A stretch of 64,000 nt of DNA from Actinomyces sp. HPA0247 (GTDB lineage Bacteria > Actinomycetota > Actinomycetes > Actinomycetales > Actinomycetaceae), in the NCBI GenBank assembly GCA_000411415.1, contig KE150450.1, forward strand, positions 1,004,932 through 1,068,931, in the 5' to 3' direction. The translations under genes were made by a program, and so were the position numbers. Shown here one piece after another: positions 17,743 through 25,704 of the stretch. Positions within the stretch are counted from its first letter, which is position 1; the number at the start of each line of letters is the position of its first letter. A model generated the notes under the pieces. That model saw nothing but the letters and a program-made list of their open reading frames with translations. It did no database searches and was not told where the DNA came from.

Positions 17743-18176
17743 GCGCGCTCCTTGGCAGCCTCGGCGATGAGCGCGAGGCAGCGCGTCAGCTCCTCGCGCT
17801 GGGCTGTGGAGAGTGGGGCGAAGAGGCGCTCCTGCTCCTTCTCGACGACCGCGCAGGCCTCCTCGAGGTGCGCCAGGCCCCGGTCCGTCACCGTCAGGAT
17901 GGTCGCGCGCCGGTCATGCTCGTACGGGGTGCGGTGCAGCAGCCCGTCGCGGTGGAGGCGATCGACGAGGCGCGAGGCCGCTCCCAGGGTGATCCCCTGG
18001 CTCGCCGCGACCTCCTGGATGCGACACGCGGGGGTGTCTCGGACCGTGCGCAGGACGAGGAAGCGGCCGAGTGTCAGCGCGTTTCCGGCCTCGGAGAGGG
18101 CGGATTCAACGGCGCTCCAAGCGCGAACTTCCGTGTCGATCAGTGTCGCGAACAGCGTGCATGCATCTGTTGCCAT
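17739..18176 (-). CDS. MarR-family transcriptional regulator
   Basis: 145 residues from the ATG; a GTG two codons upstream is also possible. The winged helix contains CRIQEVAASQGITLGAASRLVDRLHRDGLL, and the wing is YEHDRRATILTVTDRG. It is the first gene of the osmoprotectant uptake operon and overlaps the ATPase gene, so it most likely controls this operon. GbsR/OpcR-type MarR proteins regulate betaine/choline uptake in Bacillus; this is an analogy, not a proven orthology. Confidence 0.9.
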   Translation of the reverse strand: MATDACTLFATLIDTEVRAWSAVESALSEAGNALTLGRFLVLRTVRDTPACRIQEVAASQGITLGAASRLVDRLHRDGLLHRTPYEHDRRATILTVTDRGLAHLEEACAVVEKEQERLFAPLSTAQREELTRCLALIAEAAKERA

Positions 18177-18186
18177 GCCCACTACC

Positions 18187-18196
18187 TTACGCGTAA
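18187..18196. promoter_or_regulatory. Candidate operator TTACGCGTAA upstream of the MarR operon
   Basis: A perfect 10-bp palindrome 10 bases before the MarR start, at the edge of an AT-rich promoter-like stretch. MarR proteins commonly bind such palindromes to repress their own operon. The remaining bases up to the K+ channel gene show no other gene. Confidence 0.35.
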
Positions 18197-18443
18197 ATAA
18201 TTGATATGTATGGTGTTTGTGCGGGGAAGTTCGTTGAGTATTTGACGAGATAGGCGTTCTTGTGCTGTTTGTGAGCGGCCCACAACTGTGTGTGGGGCGT
18301 GGTCGGCGGGACTCGGCGCGGTGCTACAGTGCGTGGTATCGGCGAGTGGCAAGCTCCGGGGCCCTCGCTCGACGCAAGTCAGTGCCCAGTCGTGGGTGCG
18401 TTTTCCCGGCGCGTGACGCGCATATCGATGAGGAGTGTTAAAG

Positions 18444-19148
18444 GTGCGGAAACGTCTCTACTCTCTGCTGGATGGTGATGGTGGAGCGGCAATGTGGTGC
18501 GGGCGCGTCATGACCGTGCTCATTATCGCCAGCCTGCTCCCCCTGTGCTTCAAGGAATCCAGCCCCGTCCTCGAGACAATCGAGTACGCCTGCGTCCTCG
18601 TGTTCATCGCCGACTACCTGGCACGATGGGCGACGGCGGATCTGAAGCTCGGCAAGGGCGCATTGTCGTTCCTGATCTATCCCTTCACCCCCATGGCCGT
18701 CATCGACTTGCTGTCGATCCTGCCAGTCTTCAATGCCCTCAACGACGCGCTGCGCACGCTGCGAGTCCTCCGCCTGTTTCGGGCCCTGCGGATGTTCAAG
18801 CTCATTCGCTACTCGAAGAGCGCCTCCGCCATCGCCGCCGTGCTCGAGAAAGAGAGGGAGGCGCTGCTCGCCGTCCTCTGCCTGGCCATCGGCTACATCC
18901 TCGTCAGCGCCCTCGTCATCTTTAAAGTCGAGCCGGAAACCTTCAACACCTTCTTCGATGCCGTGTACTGGGCGGTCGTCTCCCTGACGACCGTCGGCTA
19001 CGGCGACCTCTACCCCACCTCCGACGTGGGGCGTGCCATCGCCATGATCTCCTCGCTCATGGGCGTCGCCGTCGTTGCCCTGCCCTCGGGCATCTTCACG
19101 GCGGGCATGCTCGACGAGCTGCGCGGCGAAGGAAGCGCCAGCGACTGA
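18444..19148 (+). CDS. Voltage-gated-type potassium channel (six-helix, Kch-like)
   Basis: 234 residues. The start is the GTG with GAGGAG 9 bases upstream; an earlier GTG overlaps that ribosome site. Helices S1-S4 are followed by a pore. S4 is strongly basic with Arg about every third residue (LRTLRVLRLFRALRMFKLIR), as in voltage sensors. The pore carries the K+ selectivity filter TTVGYGD near residue 182. There is only a short C-terminal tail (MLDELRGEG) and no RCK domain, so gating is probably by voltage alone. Confidence 0.92.
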   Translation: MRKRLYSLLDGDGGAAMWCGRVMTVLIIASLLPLCFKESSPVLETIEYACVLVFIADYLARWATADLKLGKGALSFLIYPFTPMAVIDLLSILPVFNALNDALRTLRVLRLFRALRMFKLIRYSKSASAIAAVLEKEREALLAVLCLAIGYILVSALVIFKVEPETFNTFFDAVYWAVVSLTTVGYGDLYPTSDVGRAIAMISSLMGVAVVALPSGIFTAGMLDELRGEGSASD

Positions 19149-19165
19149 TCTGCAGGGACTTTTGT

Positions 19166-20603
19166 GGCTCTTCGCATTTGAGGGTGTAGGTGTTGTGGGC
19201 GGGGTTGGGCGTGTCGTGGCTGGGTAGGGGTCGAGGTCTTCCGATGATGGGGGTTCCTACACCGTCCATCTGAAAGACCTCGACATGGCCAATACTACCT
19301 TTGATCGCCCTGATCTGAGCGCGTTCACGCGCCTGGATGACCTGGGCCTAGAAGTGACGGGCCAGCGCGTTGAGGCAGACCATGCAGTGTTGGCGTGCCG
19401 TATTACGGGTGAGGACCGGTGGTGTCGACGCTGCGGGTGTCAGGGCGTGGCTCGTGACACGGTGATCAGGCGCTTAGCTCACGAGCCTTACGGGTGGCGT
19501 CCCACGTTTTTGCACGTGAGCGTGCGCCGCTACCGGTGCCAGGAGTGCGCTCACGTGTGGCGTCAGGATATGAGCCAAGCAGCCGATCCGCGCGCCAAGC
19601 TCTCGCGTGCGGCGGTGCGCTGGGCGCTGACGGGCGTGGTCGTTCATCATGTGACGGTGGCGCGTATCTCCCAGGCCCTGGGCGTGTCCTGGAATACCGC
19701 TAACACTGCTGTCCTGGCCGAAGGAGAGCGCTCACTGATCAACGACCCGACCCGGTATGAAGGCGTGCGTGTCATTGGCGTGGATGAACACGTGTGGCGA
19801 CACACCCCCTACGGCGACAAATATGTCACCGTCATCTTGGACGTCACTCCCGTACGAGACCGTCGCGGTCACTCCCGGCTCCTGGATATGGTCCCGGGGC
19901 GCTCCAAGCGGGTCTTCAAAACCTGGCTGGCCTCCCGCCCTGACACGTGGCGCAGCCACATTGAGATCGTCGCGATGGATGGATTCACCGGGTTTAAGAG
20001 CGCCGCCGCTGAAGAGCTCCCCGGCGCGAGGGCGGTCATGGATCCCTTCCATGTCGTACACCTGGCCGGTGATGCTCTCGATGAGTGTCGCAGGCGCATT
20101 CAGCAAGAACTTCACCATCGGCGCGGGCGGGCCACGGATCCCCTCTACAAGGCCCGCAGGATGCTTGCACACCAGATCCTGCCTGCTCACCCCACGCCAG
20201 CAGCACCGGATCCTCGACCTGTTCGCCAGCGATTGCCACGTCGCACTCGAAGTCACCTGGAGCGTCTACCAGAACATCATTGATGCCTACCGCGATCCCA
20301 ACAAAATCCGCGGCAAGGCCCTGATGCAAGCCGAAATCAACACGCTGACCTCTACGCGCGTACCGAGGGGTCTGACCGAGCTCATCACGCTGGGCAGGAC
20401 ACTCAAACGCCGAGCCGGGGACATCCTGGCCTACTTCGATCATCCCCACACCAGCAACGGTCCTACCGAAGCGATCAACGGACGTCTCGAACACCTACGC
20501 GGATCCGCACTCGGACTTGCGAAACCTCACCAACTACATCACCCGAGCACTCCTCGAAACAGGAGGATTCAGACCCCAACTACACCCCCAATTATGAAGA
20601 GCC
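19166..20603 (+). mobile_element. ISL3-family insertion sequence, degenerate
   Basis: Terminal inverted repeats of about 27 bp bound the element: left begins GGCTCTTCGCATTTGAGGGT, right (reverse complement) begins GGCTCTTCATAATTGGGGGT. The GGCTCTTC tips and the transposase place it in ISL3. The 8-bp duplication expected for ISL3 is absent (ACTTTTGT before, GGAAATCC after), so the flanks have changed since insertion. The single transposase gene is frameshifted twice. Confidence 0.85.
19285..20597 (+). pseudogene. ISL3-family transposase, disrupted by two frameshifts
   Basis: The N-terminal zinc finger (CRRCGCQGVARD and CQECAHVW) and the DDE core are readable in the first frame: GVDEHVWRHTPYGDKYVTV and MDPFHVVHLAGDALDECRRR. 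At about 20165 the homology moves to the second frame (LTPRQQHRILDLFASD, then TSNGPTEAINGRLEHLRGS). Near 20515 it moves to the third frame (LRNLTNYITRALLETGGF), which ends in a TGA inside the right inverted repeat. Each shift fits one extra base. The conserved acidic residues are split between frames, so it should be inactive unless translation slips. Confidence 0.88.
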
Positions 20604-20643
20604 GGAAATCCGGGCATTGCACTGACGATGATTGCGGTGCACC

Positions 20644-20663
20644 GGGGGAATTACGTGCGGAAT
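20644..20663 (+). repeat. Solo right end of the 115-bp structured element
   Basis: GGGGAATTACGTGCGGAATT matches the right end of the family at 19 of 20 bases. No left end is present; the IS element ends 40 bases upstream, so the rest may have been lost during IS insertion or deletion. Confidence 0.6.
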
Positions 20664-20673
20664 TATGGGGATA

Positions 20674-20739
20674 AACGAGGCCGGGGCCCGACCCACCCCT
20701 CACCGTGCGGTGAGCGAGTGGCCGAGCCCCGGCCTCGTC
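20674..20739 (-). terminator. Terminator of the uracil permease gene built from the 14-mer motif
   Basis: AACGAGGCCGGGGC and GCCCCGGCCTCGTC form the arms. An inner stem (CTCACCG with CGGTGAG) lies between them. It sits 15 bases beyond the permease stop on the minus strand. Confidence 0.65.
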
Positions 20740-20754
20740 AATGAACGCGTCAGA

Positions 20755-22128
20755 TCAGGCGTCAGCCTGCGGCGCGGGGGAGCGGTGGCGCTTCGAGTAC
20801 GCCTCGCCCTCCAGCTCCGAACCAGACGGTGCGGACGCGGGCGACGCCGCCTCCAGGTTCGTGCCACGCAGCTTCGAGATCAGGCGCATGCCGTGGTAGA
20901 TCAGCAGAGCGGCGGCCGTGCCCAGCGCGATGCCGCCGAAGGTCATGTCGCCGATCTTCCACGTGAAGTTCGCAATCGCGACGATCAACGCGACCGCAGC
21001 GGTGTTCAGGTTCACCGGGTTGGAGAAATCCACGCGGTTCTGCACCCAAATACGCACGCCCAGCATGCCGATCATGCCGTACAGGACCGTGCCCGCACCG
21101 CCGAGGACGCCCGGAGGAATCGTCGCAATCAGCGCGCCGAACTTCGGCAGCATCGACAGGACTAGGGCGACGCCAGCCGCGATCAAGTACGCGGCCGTCG
21201 AGTACACGCGGGTCGCCGCCATAACGCCGATGTTCTCCGCGTAGGTCGTCGTGCCCGAGCCGCCGCCGCTGCCGGCCAGCATCGTGGACAGGCCATCCGC
21301 CATGAGCGCGCGTCCCGTCAGGTCGTCCATGTTCTCACCCGTCATCGCGGACACAGACTTCACGTGGCCGACGTTCTCCGCGACCAGGATGAACACGACC
21401 GGCAGGAACAGGCCCAGGGTCGAGGGGGCAAAGCTCGGAGCCTGGAACTCGGGGAAGCCGATCCAAGCGGCCTTGCTCACGGTCGAAAAGTCGACCTGAC
21501 CCTGAAGAATCGCCGCCACGTAGCCGATCAGCACGCCGATCAGGATCGACAGGCGGCCCAGGATGCCCTTGAAGAGCACTGTCACGAGGCAGATCGACAC
21601 GATCGTCACAACAGCAGTGATCGGGCCTTCCTTCACCCAGTTCCACGCGGCAGGTGCCAGGTTCAGGCCGATGAGAGCCACAATCGCGCCCGTCACCACG
21701 GGCGGCATGACCGCGTCAATCCAGCGCACGCCCGCGAAGTGAACGATCAAACCAACCGTCGCGAGCGTCGCACCCGTCGCAATGATGCCGCCGAGCGCGT
21801 ACGAAGACCCGAGAGTGCTCGACACCGCGGTAATCGGGGCAATCAGGGCGAACGAGGAACCCAGGTACGAGGGCAGACGGCCCGCCGTGATCAGGAAGAA
21901 CAGCAGAGTGCCGATCGCGGTGAAAAAAAGCGTTGTCGACGGAGGGAAACCCGTCAACAACGGAACAAGGAACGTCGCACCAAACATTGCGACCACGTGC
22001 TGGGCGCCAATGCCAATAGTGCGCGGCCACGACAGTCGCTCACCCGGGAGGACGACGTCACCGGGATTAATGGACGTGCCGTTACCGTGAAGCTTCCAAC
22101 GGAACAGCGAAGTCTTCGTTTCGCTCAT
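20755..22128 (-). CDS. uraA: NCS2-family uracil/xanthine permease
   Basis: 457 residues starting MSETKTSLFRWKLHGNG. There are fourteen hydrophobic segments in the 7+7 inverted pattern. Family motifs are GIGAQHVVAMFGATFLVPLL in helix 1, GSSFALIAPI in the half-helix 3 strand, and AENVGHVKSVSAMTG, whose Glu contacts the nucleobase in UraA. The C-terminus is cytoplasmic and charged. A much longer in-frame extension upstream has no homology and was not used. It probably works with the uracil phosphoribosyltransferase gene at 32 kb in pyrimidine salvage. Uracil is the most likely substrate; xanthine cannot be excluded. Confidence 0.88.
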   Translation of the reverse strand: MSETKTSLFRWKLHGNGTSINPGDVVLPGERLSWPRTIGIGAQHVVAMFGATFLVPLLTGFPPSTTLFFTAIGTLLFFLITAGRLPSYLGSSFALIAPITAVSSTLGSSYALGGIIATGATLATVGLIVHFAGVRWIDAVMPPVVTGAIVALIGLNLAPAAWNWVKEGPITAVVTIVSICLVTVLFKGILGRLSILIGVLIGYVAAILQGQVDFSTVSKAAWIGFPEFQAPSFAPSTLGLFLPVVFILVAENVGHVKSVSAMTGENMDDLTGRALMADGLSTMLAGSGGGSGTTTYAENIGVMAATRVYSTAAYLIAAGVALVLSMLPKFGALIATIPPGVLGGAGTVLYGMIGMLGVRIWVQNRVDFSNPVNLNTAAVALIVAIANFTWKIGDMTFGGIALGTAAALLIYHGMRLISKLRGTNLEAASPASAPSGSELEGEAYSKRHRSPAPQADA

Positions 22129-22287
22129 AAGCGTACAAATCCGATCAGTTGATGGGCAGGATGGCCGTACCGGTCGGAATAACAGGGTAGCGCGTGTGCC
22201 CCTGTATCCGCAGGTTTCGCCACGCCTAAACCCCACGAGCGGCCAAAGTGTGGTGCACGCCCCTGCTGTTATGGAATAGTGGAGCAC

Positions 22288-22725
22288 ATGAGCCAGCCGT
22301 CCCCGAACCTCGCCCCCACAGTCTCCAGCGTGCCCTGGGCGAACCCGGACACTGCCTCGCCAACTGCCGCCCCCGGCGACCGCTACGGCTACGCCCCCGA
22401 GAGCGTCATCCGCCAGGGCGTCCCGGCCTCGTACGGCAGGTTCCCGGGCGTGGAATACGTCAACATCCAGGAGGTCTTCGCCGACGGCGGCTACACCTCC
22501 CCCAAGCCCATCACGAACCCCATGGCGAAAGTCGCCCTCTGGTTCGCCGTCTTCGGGGTCTTCGGCTTCACCCTCGTCATCAGCATCGTTCTCGCGGTCA
22601 TCGCTCTGGTTCAGGCGCAGTCCCTCCCCGAGCGCATCGGCTCGCGCGAGGCCATCGCCGCCCTCGTCTACGACGGCATCCTCGTCTTCGTTGGCCTCTC
22701 GATCTACCTGCTCGGGCTCTTCTAA
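22288..22725 (+). CDS. Small DUF4190-like membrane protein
   Basis: 145 residues. The ATG is preceded by GGAG; an alternative GTG lies three codons earlier. The first 75 residues are hydrophilic and rich in Pro, Ala and Ser. They are followed by NPMAKVALWFAVFGVFGFTL and a second hydrophobic helix at the very C-terminus, separated by a short loop (AQSLPERIGSREA). This two-helix arrangement resembles DUF4190 proteins of actinobacteria, whose function is unknown. It is divergent from the uracil permease. Confidence 0.7.
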   Translation: MSQPSPNLAPTVSSVPWANPDTASPTAAPGDRYGYAPESVIRQGVPASYGRFPGVEYVNIQEVFADGGYTSPKPITNPMAKVALWFAVFGVFGFTLVISIVLAVIALVQAQSLPERIGSREAIAALVYDGILVFVGLSIYLLGLF

Positions 22726-22727
22726 TC

Positions 22728-22741
22728 GACGAGGCCGGGGC
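22728..22741 (+). repeat. Copy of the GACGAGGCCGGGGC motif, intergenic
   Basis: Exact copy immediately after the stop codon of the DUF4190-like gene. The rest of the gap up to the tRNA gene holds imperfect CTTCG/GGTGCGG repeats but no gene. Confidence 0.8.
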
Positions 22742-23002
22742 CGCCTTCGCGGGTGCGGCTCGTGGGTGCGCCTTCGCAGGTGCGGCTTCGTGGGTGTGGC
22801 CAGGTGGGCGGTGGGTGAACTGACGTGCGCTCGCGGCGTCGATCTCACTGAGTGCCCTGGCCGATCATCGGCGGGCATGCGGCCTGCCTGCGCGAGCGGA
22901 GCACGCGTTTTCTGCGACATTCCAGGCCTGTGATCTGGTCCATTGGCCAGGATTGGCGCTGGGAGGCTTTTTTCGCTTATGATTGTCCGGCACGATGTGC
23001 AC

Positions 23003-23090
23003 GGAGGATTCGCCTAGTGGCCTATGGCGCACGCTTGGAAAGCGTGTTGGGTGCAAGCCCTCGGGGGTTCGAATCCCCCATCCTCCGCCA
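23003..23090 (+). tRNA. tRNA-Ser (anticodon GGA)
   Basis: 88 nt with encoded CCA. The acceptor stem is GGAGGAT with ATCCTCC, the anticodon loop CTTGGAAAG gives GGA, a long variable arm is present as expected for serine, and the T-arm contains GGGGGTTCGAATCCCCC. Confidence 0.95.
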
Positions 23091-23095
23091 CCGGA

Positions 23096-23125
23096 CCCCG
23101 GAACCTGCCCAGGTTCCGGGGTTTT
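23096..23125 (+). terminator. Intrinsic terminator after tRNA-Ser
   Basis: A perfect 10-bp stem (CCCCGGAACC with GGTTCCGGGG), a 6-base loop and TTTT, six bases after the CCA end. Confidence 0.9.
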
Positions 23126-23223
23126 CTTTGCGTTTGCAGCGAAAAGTCCCCATCGTAGGGGAGGGGCGTTGCTTCAACGAATCCGCGTTTTCCCCTTAGT
23201 TGTGGAACTTGAGGGGAAAAATA

Positions 23224-23243
23224 GGGGAACTAAGTACGAAATT
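23224..23243 (+). repeat. Degenerate solo end of the 115-bp structured element
   Basis: GGGGAACTAAGTACGAAATT matches the element's right end (GGGGAATTACGTGCGAAATT) at 17 of 20 bases. No convincing left end is found between it and the tRNA terminator. Confidence 0.4.
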
Positions 23244-23306
23244 AGTACGACACGGCGTGGCGGCCGGTGGGGAGCTTTCCTGCTTGTGTTGCGTGTAGCG
23301 CCGCTG

Positions 23307-23430
23307 GTGTTCCGGGCGCCGCGTGGCCTGCCTCGTCGGGCCGGGCTGCTTGGTGTGCCCGTGGGCGGCGGCCCGCCCGCGCTGCGAGCCTTCGGCTCGG
23401 CGCGTCGCCTCGAAGCCCGGCCAGGCCCCG
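23307..23430 (+). repeat. GC-rich dispersed repeat, copy 2
   Basis: The reverse complement of the repeat near 8.4 kb, with only scattered differences. The GC-rich bases from here to about 23545 have more partial copies of the same words and no gene. Confidence 0.65.
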
Positions 23431-23627
23431 CAGGCCTCGCGTCGGCCTCCAATCGGGCGGGGCTTGTCGTGCTGTGAGCACCGCAGCCAGGCCCTGACTC
23501 CGCCCGCGGGCACCGCAGCCGGACCCAACAACTCCTGCATGTCACATGCGTCCGCAGCCGACCGACGCCAGAGCTAGGCTCCGCAGCCTGCGCGGTGACC
23601 GCCGACCGGGCGGGGCTTGCCTGACGG

Positions 23628-23641
23628 GCCCCGGCCTCGTC
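23628..23641 (-). repeat. Copy of the GACGAGGCCGGGGC motif, intergenic
   Basis: Exact copy on the minus strand, three bases beyond the stop codon of the YbaK-like gene. Confidence 0.8.
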
Positions 23642-23644
23642 CTT

Positions 23645-24208
23645 CTAGACTCCGAGTCCCTCGACGATCTCTGCGCCCGGGAGCGCGGCGAGGACCTCGC
23701 CCGTCACGAACAACTTCGAGCGGCGCAGGCCCGAGCCGATGCAGCTCCAGCCGACCGCGCACGCCGAATCGATGAGGAGACGCCACGAGCCGGGCACGCC
23801 CACCGGCGTGATGCCGCCGTACTCCATGCCCGACGCCTCAACCGCGCGGTCCTGCGGCCAGAAGCTCGCCTTGCGCACGTCGAGGCGCTTCTTCACCACG
23901 TGATTGACGTCCGCGTTCGTCGTCGCGCGCACGACACACGCGGCGATGCGCTCCTCGCCCGCGCGCTTGCCCGCCACCAGGATGCAGTTCGACGACAGCG
24001 CCAGATCCATGCCGAACTCGCGCGTCATGACCTCCGTGTCCGCGAGCTCCGGGTCGATCGCGACGACGAGGGCCGACGAGGCCGTGGCCACCCCGCGCTC
24101 GGCCAGCGCGGTGAGAGCGGCCGCGACCGGCGGCGCGAGCAGATTCAGATTGTCCAGTGCGGGCACTGGCTCCAGAGAGCCGATGCCGGGAATGATGATG
24201 TCGCTCAT
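23645..24208 (-). CDS. YbaK/EbsC-type aminoacyl-tRNA deacylase
   Basis: 187 residues from the ATG of MSDIIIPGIG. The last 130 residues form the YbaK fold with the conserved LSSNCILVAGKR, ACVVRATTNADVNHVVKKRL and the EYGGITPVGVP loop near the catalytic site. Members hydrolyse mischarged tRNAs such as Cys- or Ala-tRNA(Pro), acting in trans to the synthetase. The first 55 residues are less conserved. Which tRNA it edits is not visible. It lies between two tRNA genes, but it is read from the opposite strand. Confidence 0.88.
   Translation of the reverse strand: MSDIIIPGIGSLEPVPALDNLNLLAPPVAAALTALAERGVATASSALVVAIDPELADTEVMTREFGMDLALSSNCILVAGKRAGEERIAACVVRATTNADVNHVVKKRLDVRKASFWPQDRAVEASGMEYGGITPVGVPGSWRLLIDSACAVGWSCIGSGLRRSKLFVTGEVLAALPGAEIVEGLGV
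24075..24088 (+). repeat. GACGAGGCCGTGGC motif copy inside the YbaK-like gene
   Basis: The T variant of the 14-mer, lying in codons for the poorly conserved N-terminal region of the protein. Confidence 0.7.
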
Positions 24209-24391
24209 GGTGTCAGGGTAGGCCTGTCGGCGTTGGAGTGTCTGGGGTGGCCGATGGGCAAGCCTGCGTGACGGCCGGGTGTGCGTCGGTGCCTGCGGTG
24301 TTCGGGGTCTGTGGTGTTCTGCGCCCGTGGTGTTCTGTGGCATGGTCGTCGCAGCTGCGCGCGCCGGGTGAAACCGTGTATGCTGAGGGTC

Positions 24392-24478
24392 GGTCCTCCG
24401 CGTGACGGTATCATCCGAACCTCCCCAGGGCAGGAATGCAGCAAGGATAAGGGTGCGCTGCCGGGTGCGCGGAGGATC
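24392..24478 (+). ncRNA. ffs: Signal recognition particle RNA, small bacterial (4.5S) type
   Basis: An outer helix (GGTCCTCCGCG with CGCGGAGGATC) encloses the domain IV signature CAGGGCAGGAATGCAGCA: the stem GCA-GGAA-TGC with the GGAA tetraloop and the asymmetric CAGG/AGCA bulge that binds Ffh. The size of about 87 nt fits the short Alu-less form. The boundaries are taken from the outer helix. Confidence 0.88.
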
Positions 24479-24602
24479 TTTGTATATGCTGCTCGATCTT
24501 GGTCGGCTGAAGGACATGCTTCTTCAGTGTGGTTCAGGTCATGACTCTTGATTTTGCATCCTGACGAAGAGCGTGTAAGCTTATACCCAGCCAAACGGCA
24601 AA

Positions 24603-24675
24603 GCGCCCGTAGCTCAATGGATAGAGCATCTGATTACGGTTCAGAAGGTTGGGGGTTCGAGTCCCTTCGGGCGCG
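24603..24675 (+). tRNA. tRNA-Arg (anticodon ACG)
   Basis: 73 nt without encoded CCA. The acceptor is GCGCCCG with CGGGCGC, the D-arm is AGCTCAATGGATAGAGC, the anticodon stem-loop CTGATTACGGTTCAG gives ACG, and the T-loop is GGTTCGAGTCC. Confidence 0.95.
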
Positions 24676-24722
24676 CAGCGGCCCCCCTCGGTGCGATCCA
24701 CCGGTGGGGGTTCTGCGTTTTT

Positions 24723-24751
24723 AAAAAGCACTCCTTCGGGAGTGCTTTTTT
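24723..24751 (+). terminator. Intrinsic terminator after tRNA-Arg
   Basis: A perfect 12-bp stem (AAAAAGCACTCC with GGAGTGCTTTTT), a TTCG tetraloop and a T-run. Confidence 0.93.
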
Positions 24752-25018
24752 CATGCCCAATGTATCCACGCGTTCGCGGCGGGGTCCACGGGGATAAAGG
24801 ACAAAATGTGTTGGTTTTGCGGTGACTTTTCGGCTTTGTTGCGCGGGAAGTCGTAGTTTTAGTTGGTTGCGTGTGTCTCTTTCCTGTGAATACTGCGTCG
24901 CGCCCTGTGTATGGGCCCCTGGCGCACGCGGGCCCGATGACCTGCAGGTGGGCCCGATGATATGCGTGTGGGCAGTGCTGCCCACGTCGATGTCTAGGGT
25001 TTTACGTGCGCACACAGA

Positions 25019-25107
25019 GGTTAACGTGCGGCCGCGCAGCTGAGGCGTTAAAGCAGTTCATCACGCTGCATGCACATCCAGGGGTTAACGTGCGGCCGCG
25101 CAGCTGA
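25019..25107 (+). repeat. Pair of 25-bp direct repeats containing GCGGCCGC
   Basis: The 25-bp word beginning GGTTAACGTGCGGCCGCG occurs twice, 64 bases apart and identical in both copies. It lies just upstream of the 41-bp-period array. No gene is present from 24752 to 26120. Confidence 0.75.
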
Positions 25108-25110
25108 AGG

Positions 25111-25311
25111 CGTGACGGAACTCGTCCGGCATTGCCGCTGCGGAGCGTTTTCCGTGACAAAATTCGCCCGGTGTGGCCGGTTGGGGGTGCACGCGTGACA
25201 AAATTCGCCCTGCTCACCAAAAAACGCGCATTTTGGGCCGTTTGGTGCATGCAGGGAGAGTTTTGTCCCGTTTTGGCTGCGAGCAAGCTGAGCGGGGAGA
25301 GTTTTGTCCCG
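25111..25311. repeat. 41-bp-period repeat array with internal inversion, copy 2
   Basis: One degenerate copy (CGTGACGGAACTCGTCC) and two direct copies (CGTGACAAAATTCGCCC, twice) lie at 42- and 41-bp steps. A 43-bp centre follows that resembles the centre of the array near 7.9 kb. Two inverted copies (GGGAGAGTTTTGTCCCG) then lie exactly 41 bp apart. The architecture (three direct, centre, two inverted) is the same as in the other array, although the spacers differ. Confidence 0.8.
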
Positions 25312-25416
25312 CGGCCCGGTTGGAGGCCGCTGCACAACTTGTGGAGCACAGCGGTGAGATGTTGGGACTGGTCGCCGCGCCCGTGGGTGGGCAGCTCCCA
25401 GGCGTCAACACGCACG

Positions 25417-25573
25417 CGGATAGGTAATGAGCATGCGGATAGGTAACGAAGATTCGGGTAGCTAACGAGCATCCGGATAGGTTACGAACATCCGGATAGG
25501 TAACGAGCATGCGGATAGCTTATTAACCTATCCGGATGCGCATAACCTATCCGCGTGTGCACAACCTATCCGG
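25417..25573. repeat. 19-bp iteron-like array, direct then inverted
   Basis: Five tandem 19-bp units of the form CGGATAGGTAACGAGCATG follow one another without spacers. A sixth partial unit ends at an AT-rich turn point (CTTATTAA). Three units then follow in inverted orientation (CTATCCG...), also at an exact 19-bp period. About nine units in total. This pattern is typical of protein-binding iterons or a regulator array. Confidence 0.85.
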
Positions 25574-25704
25574 ATAGTGCTCAGACGGAGAGAGCTGTAG
25601 GGGCGGCAGCACACGCACAGGGTTAGCTGCACGATCAGAAGCGGCTGCATCGCCGAAGAGTCCCGCTTTCAAAGCTCGCGGCGGTGGCGGGGCCCGGCTT
25701 CATT

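Noticed and set aside
20644-20663. Reading the element end as part of the ISL3 right end
   Set aside because: The IS inverted repeat ends at GAAGAGCC (20603), and this sequence matches the 115-bp element ends seen at unrelated sites.
24534-25015. Minus-strand frames containing GTRTPNLLNRNQMLYPLSYGR and KGLEPPTF
   Set aside because: These are the well-known false proteins produced by reading antisense through a tRNA-Arg gene and its surroundings.
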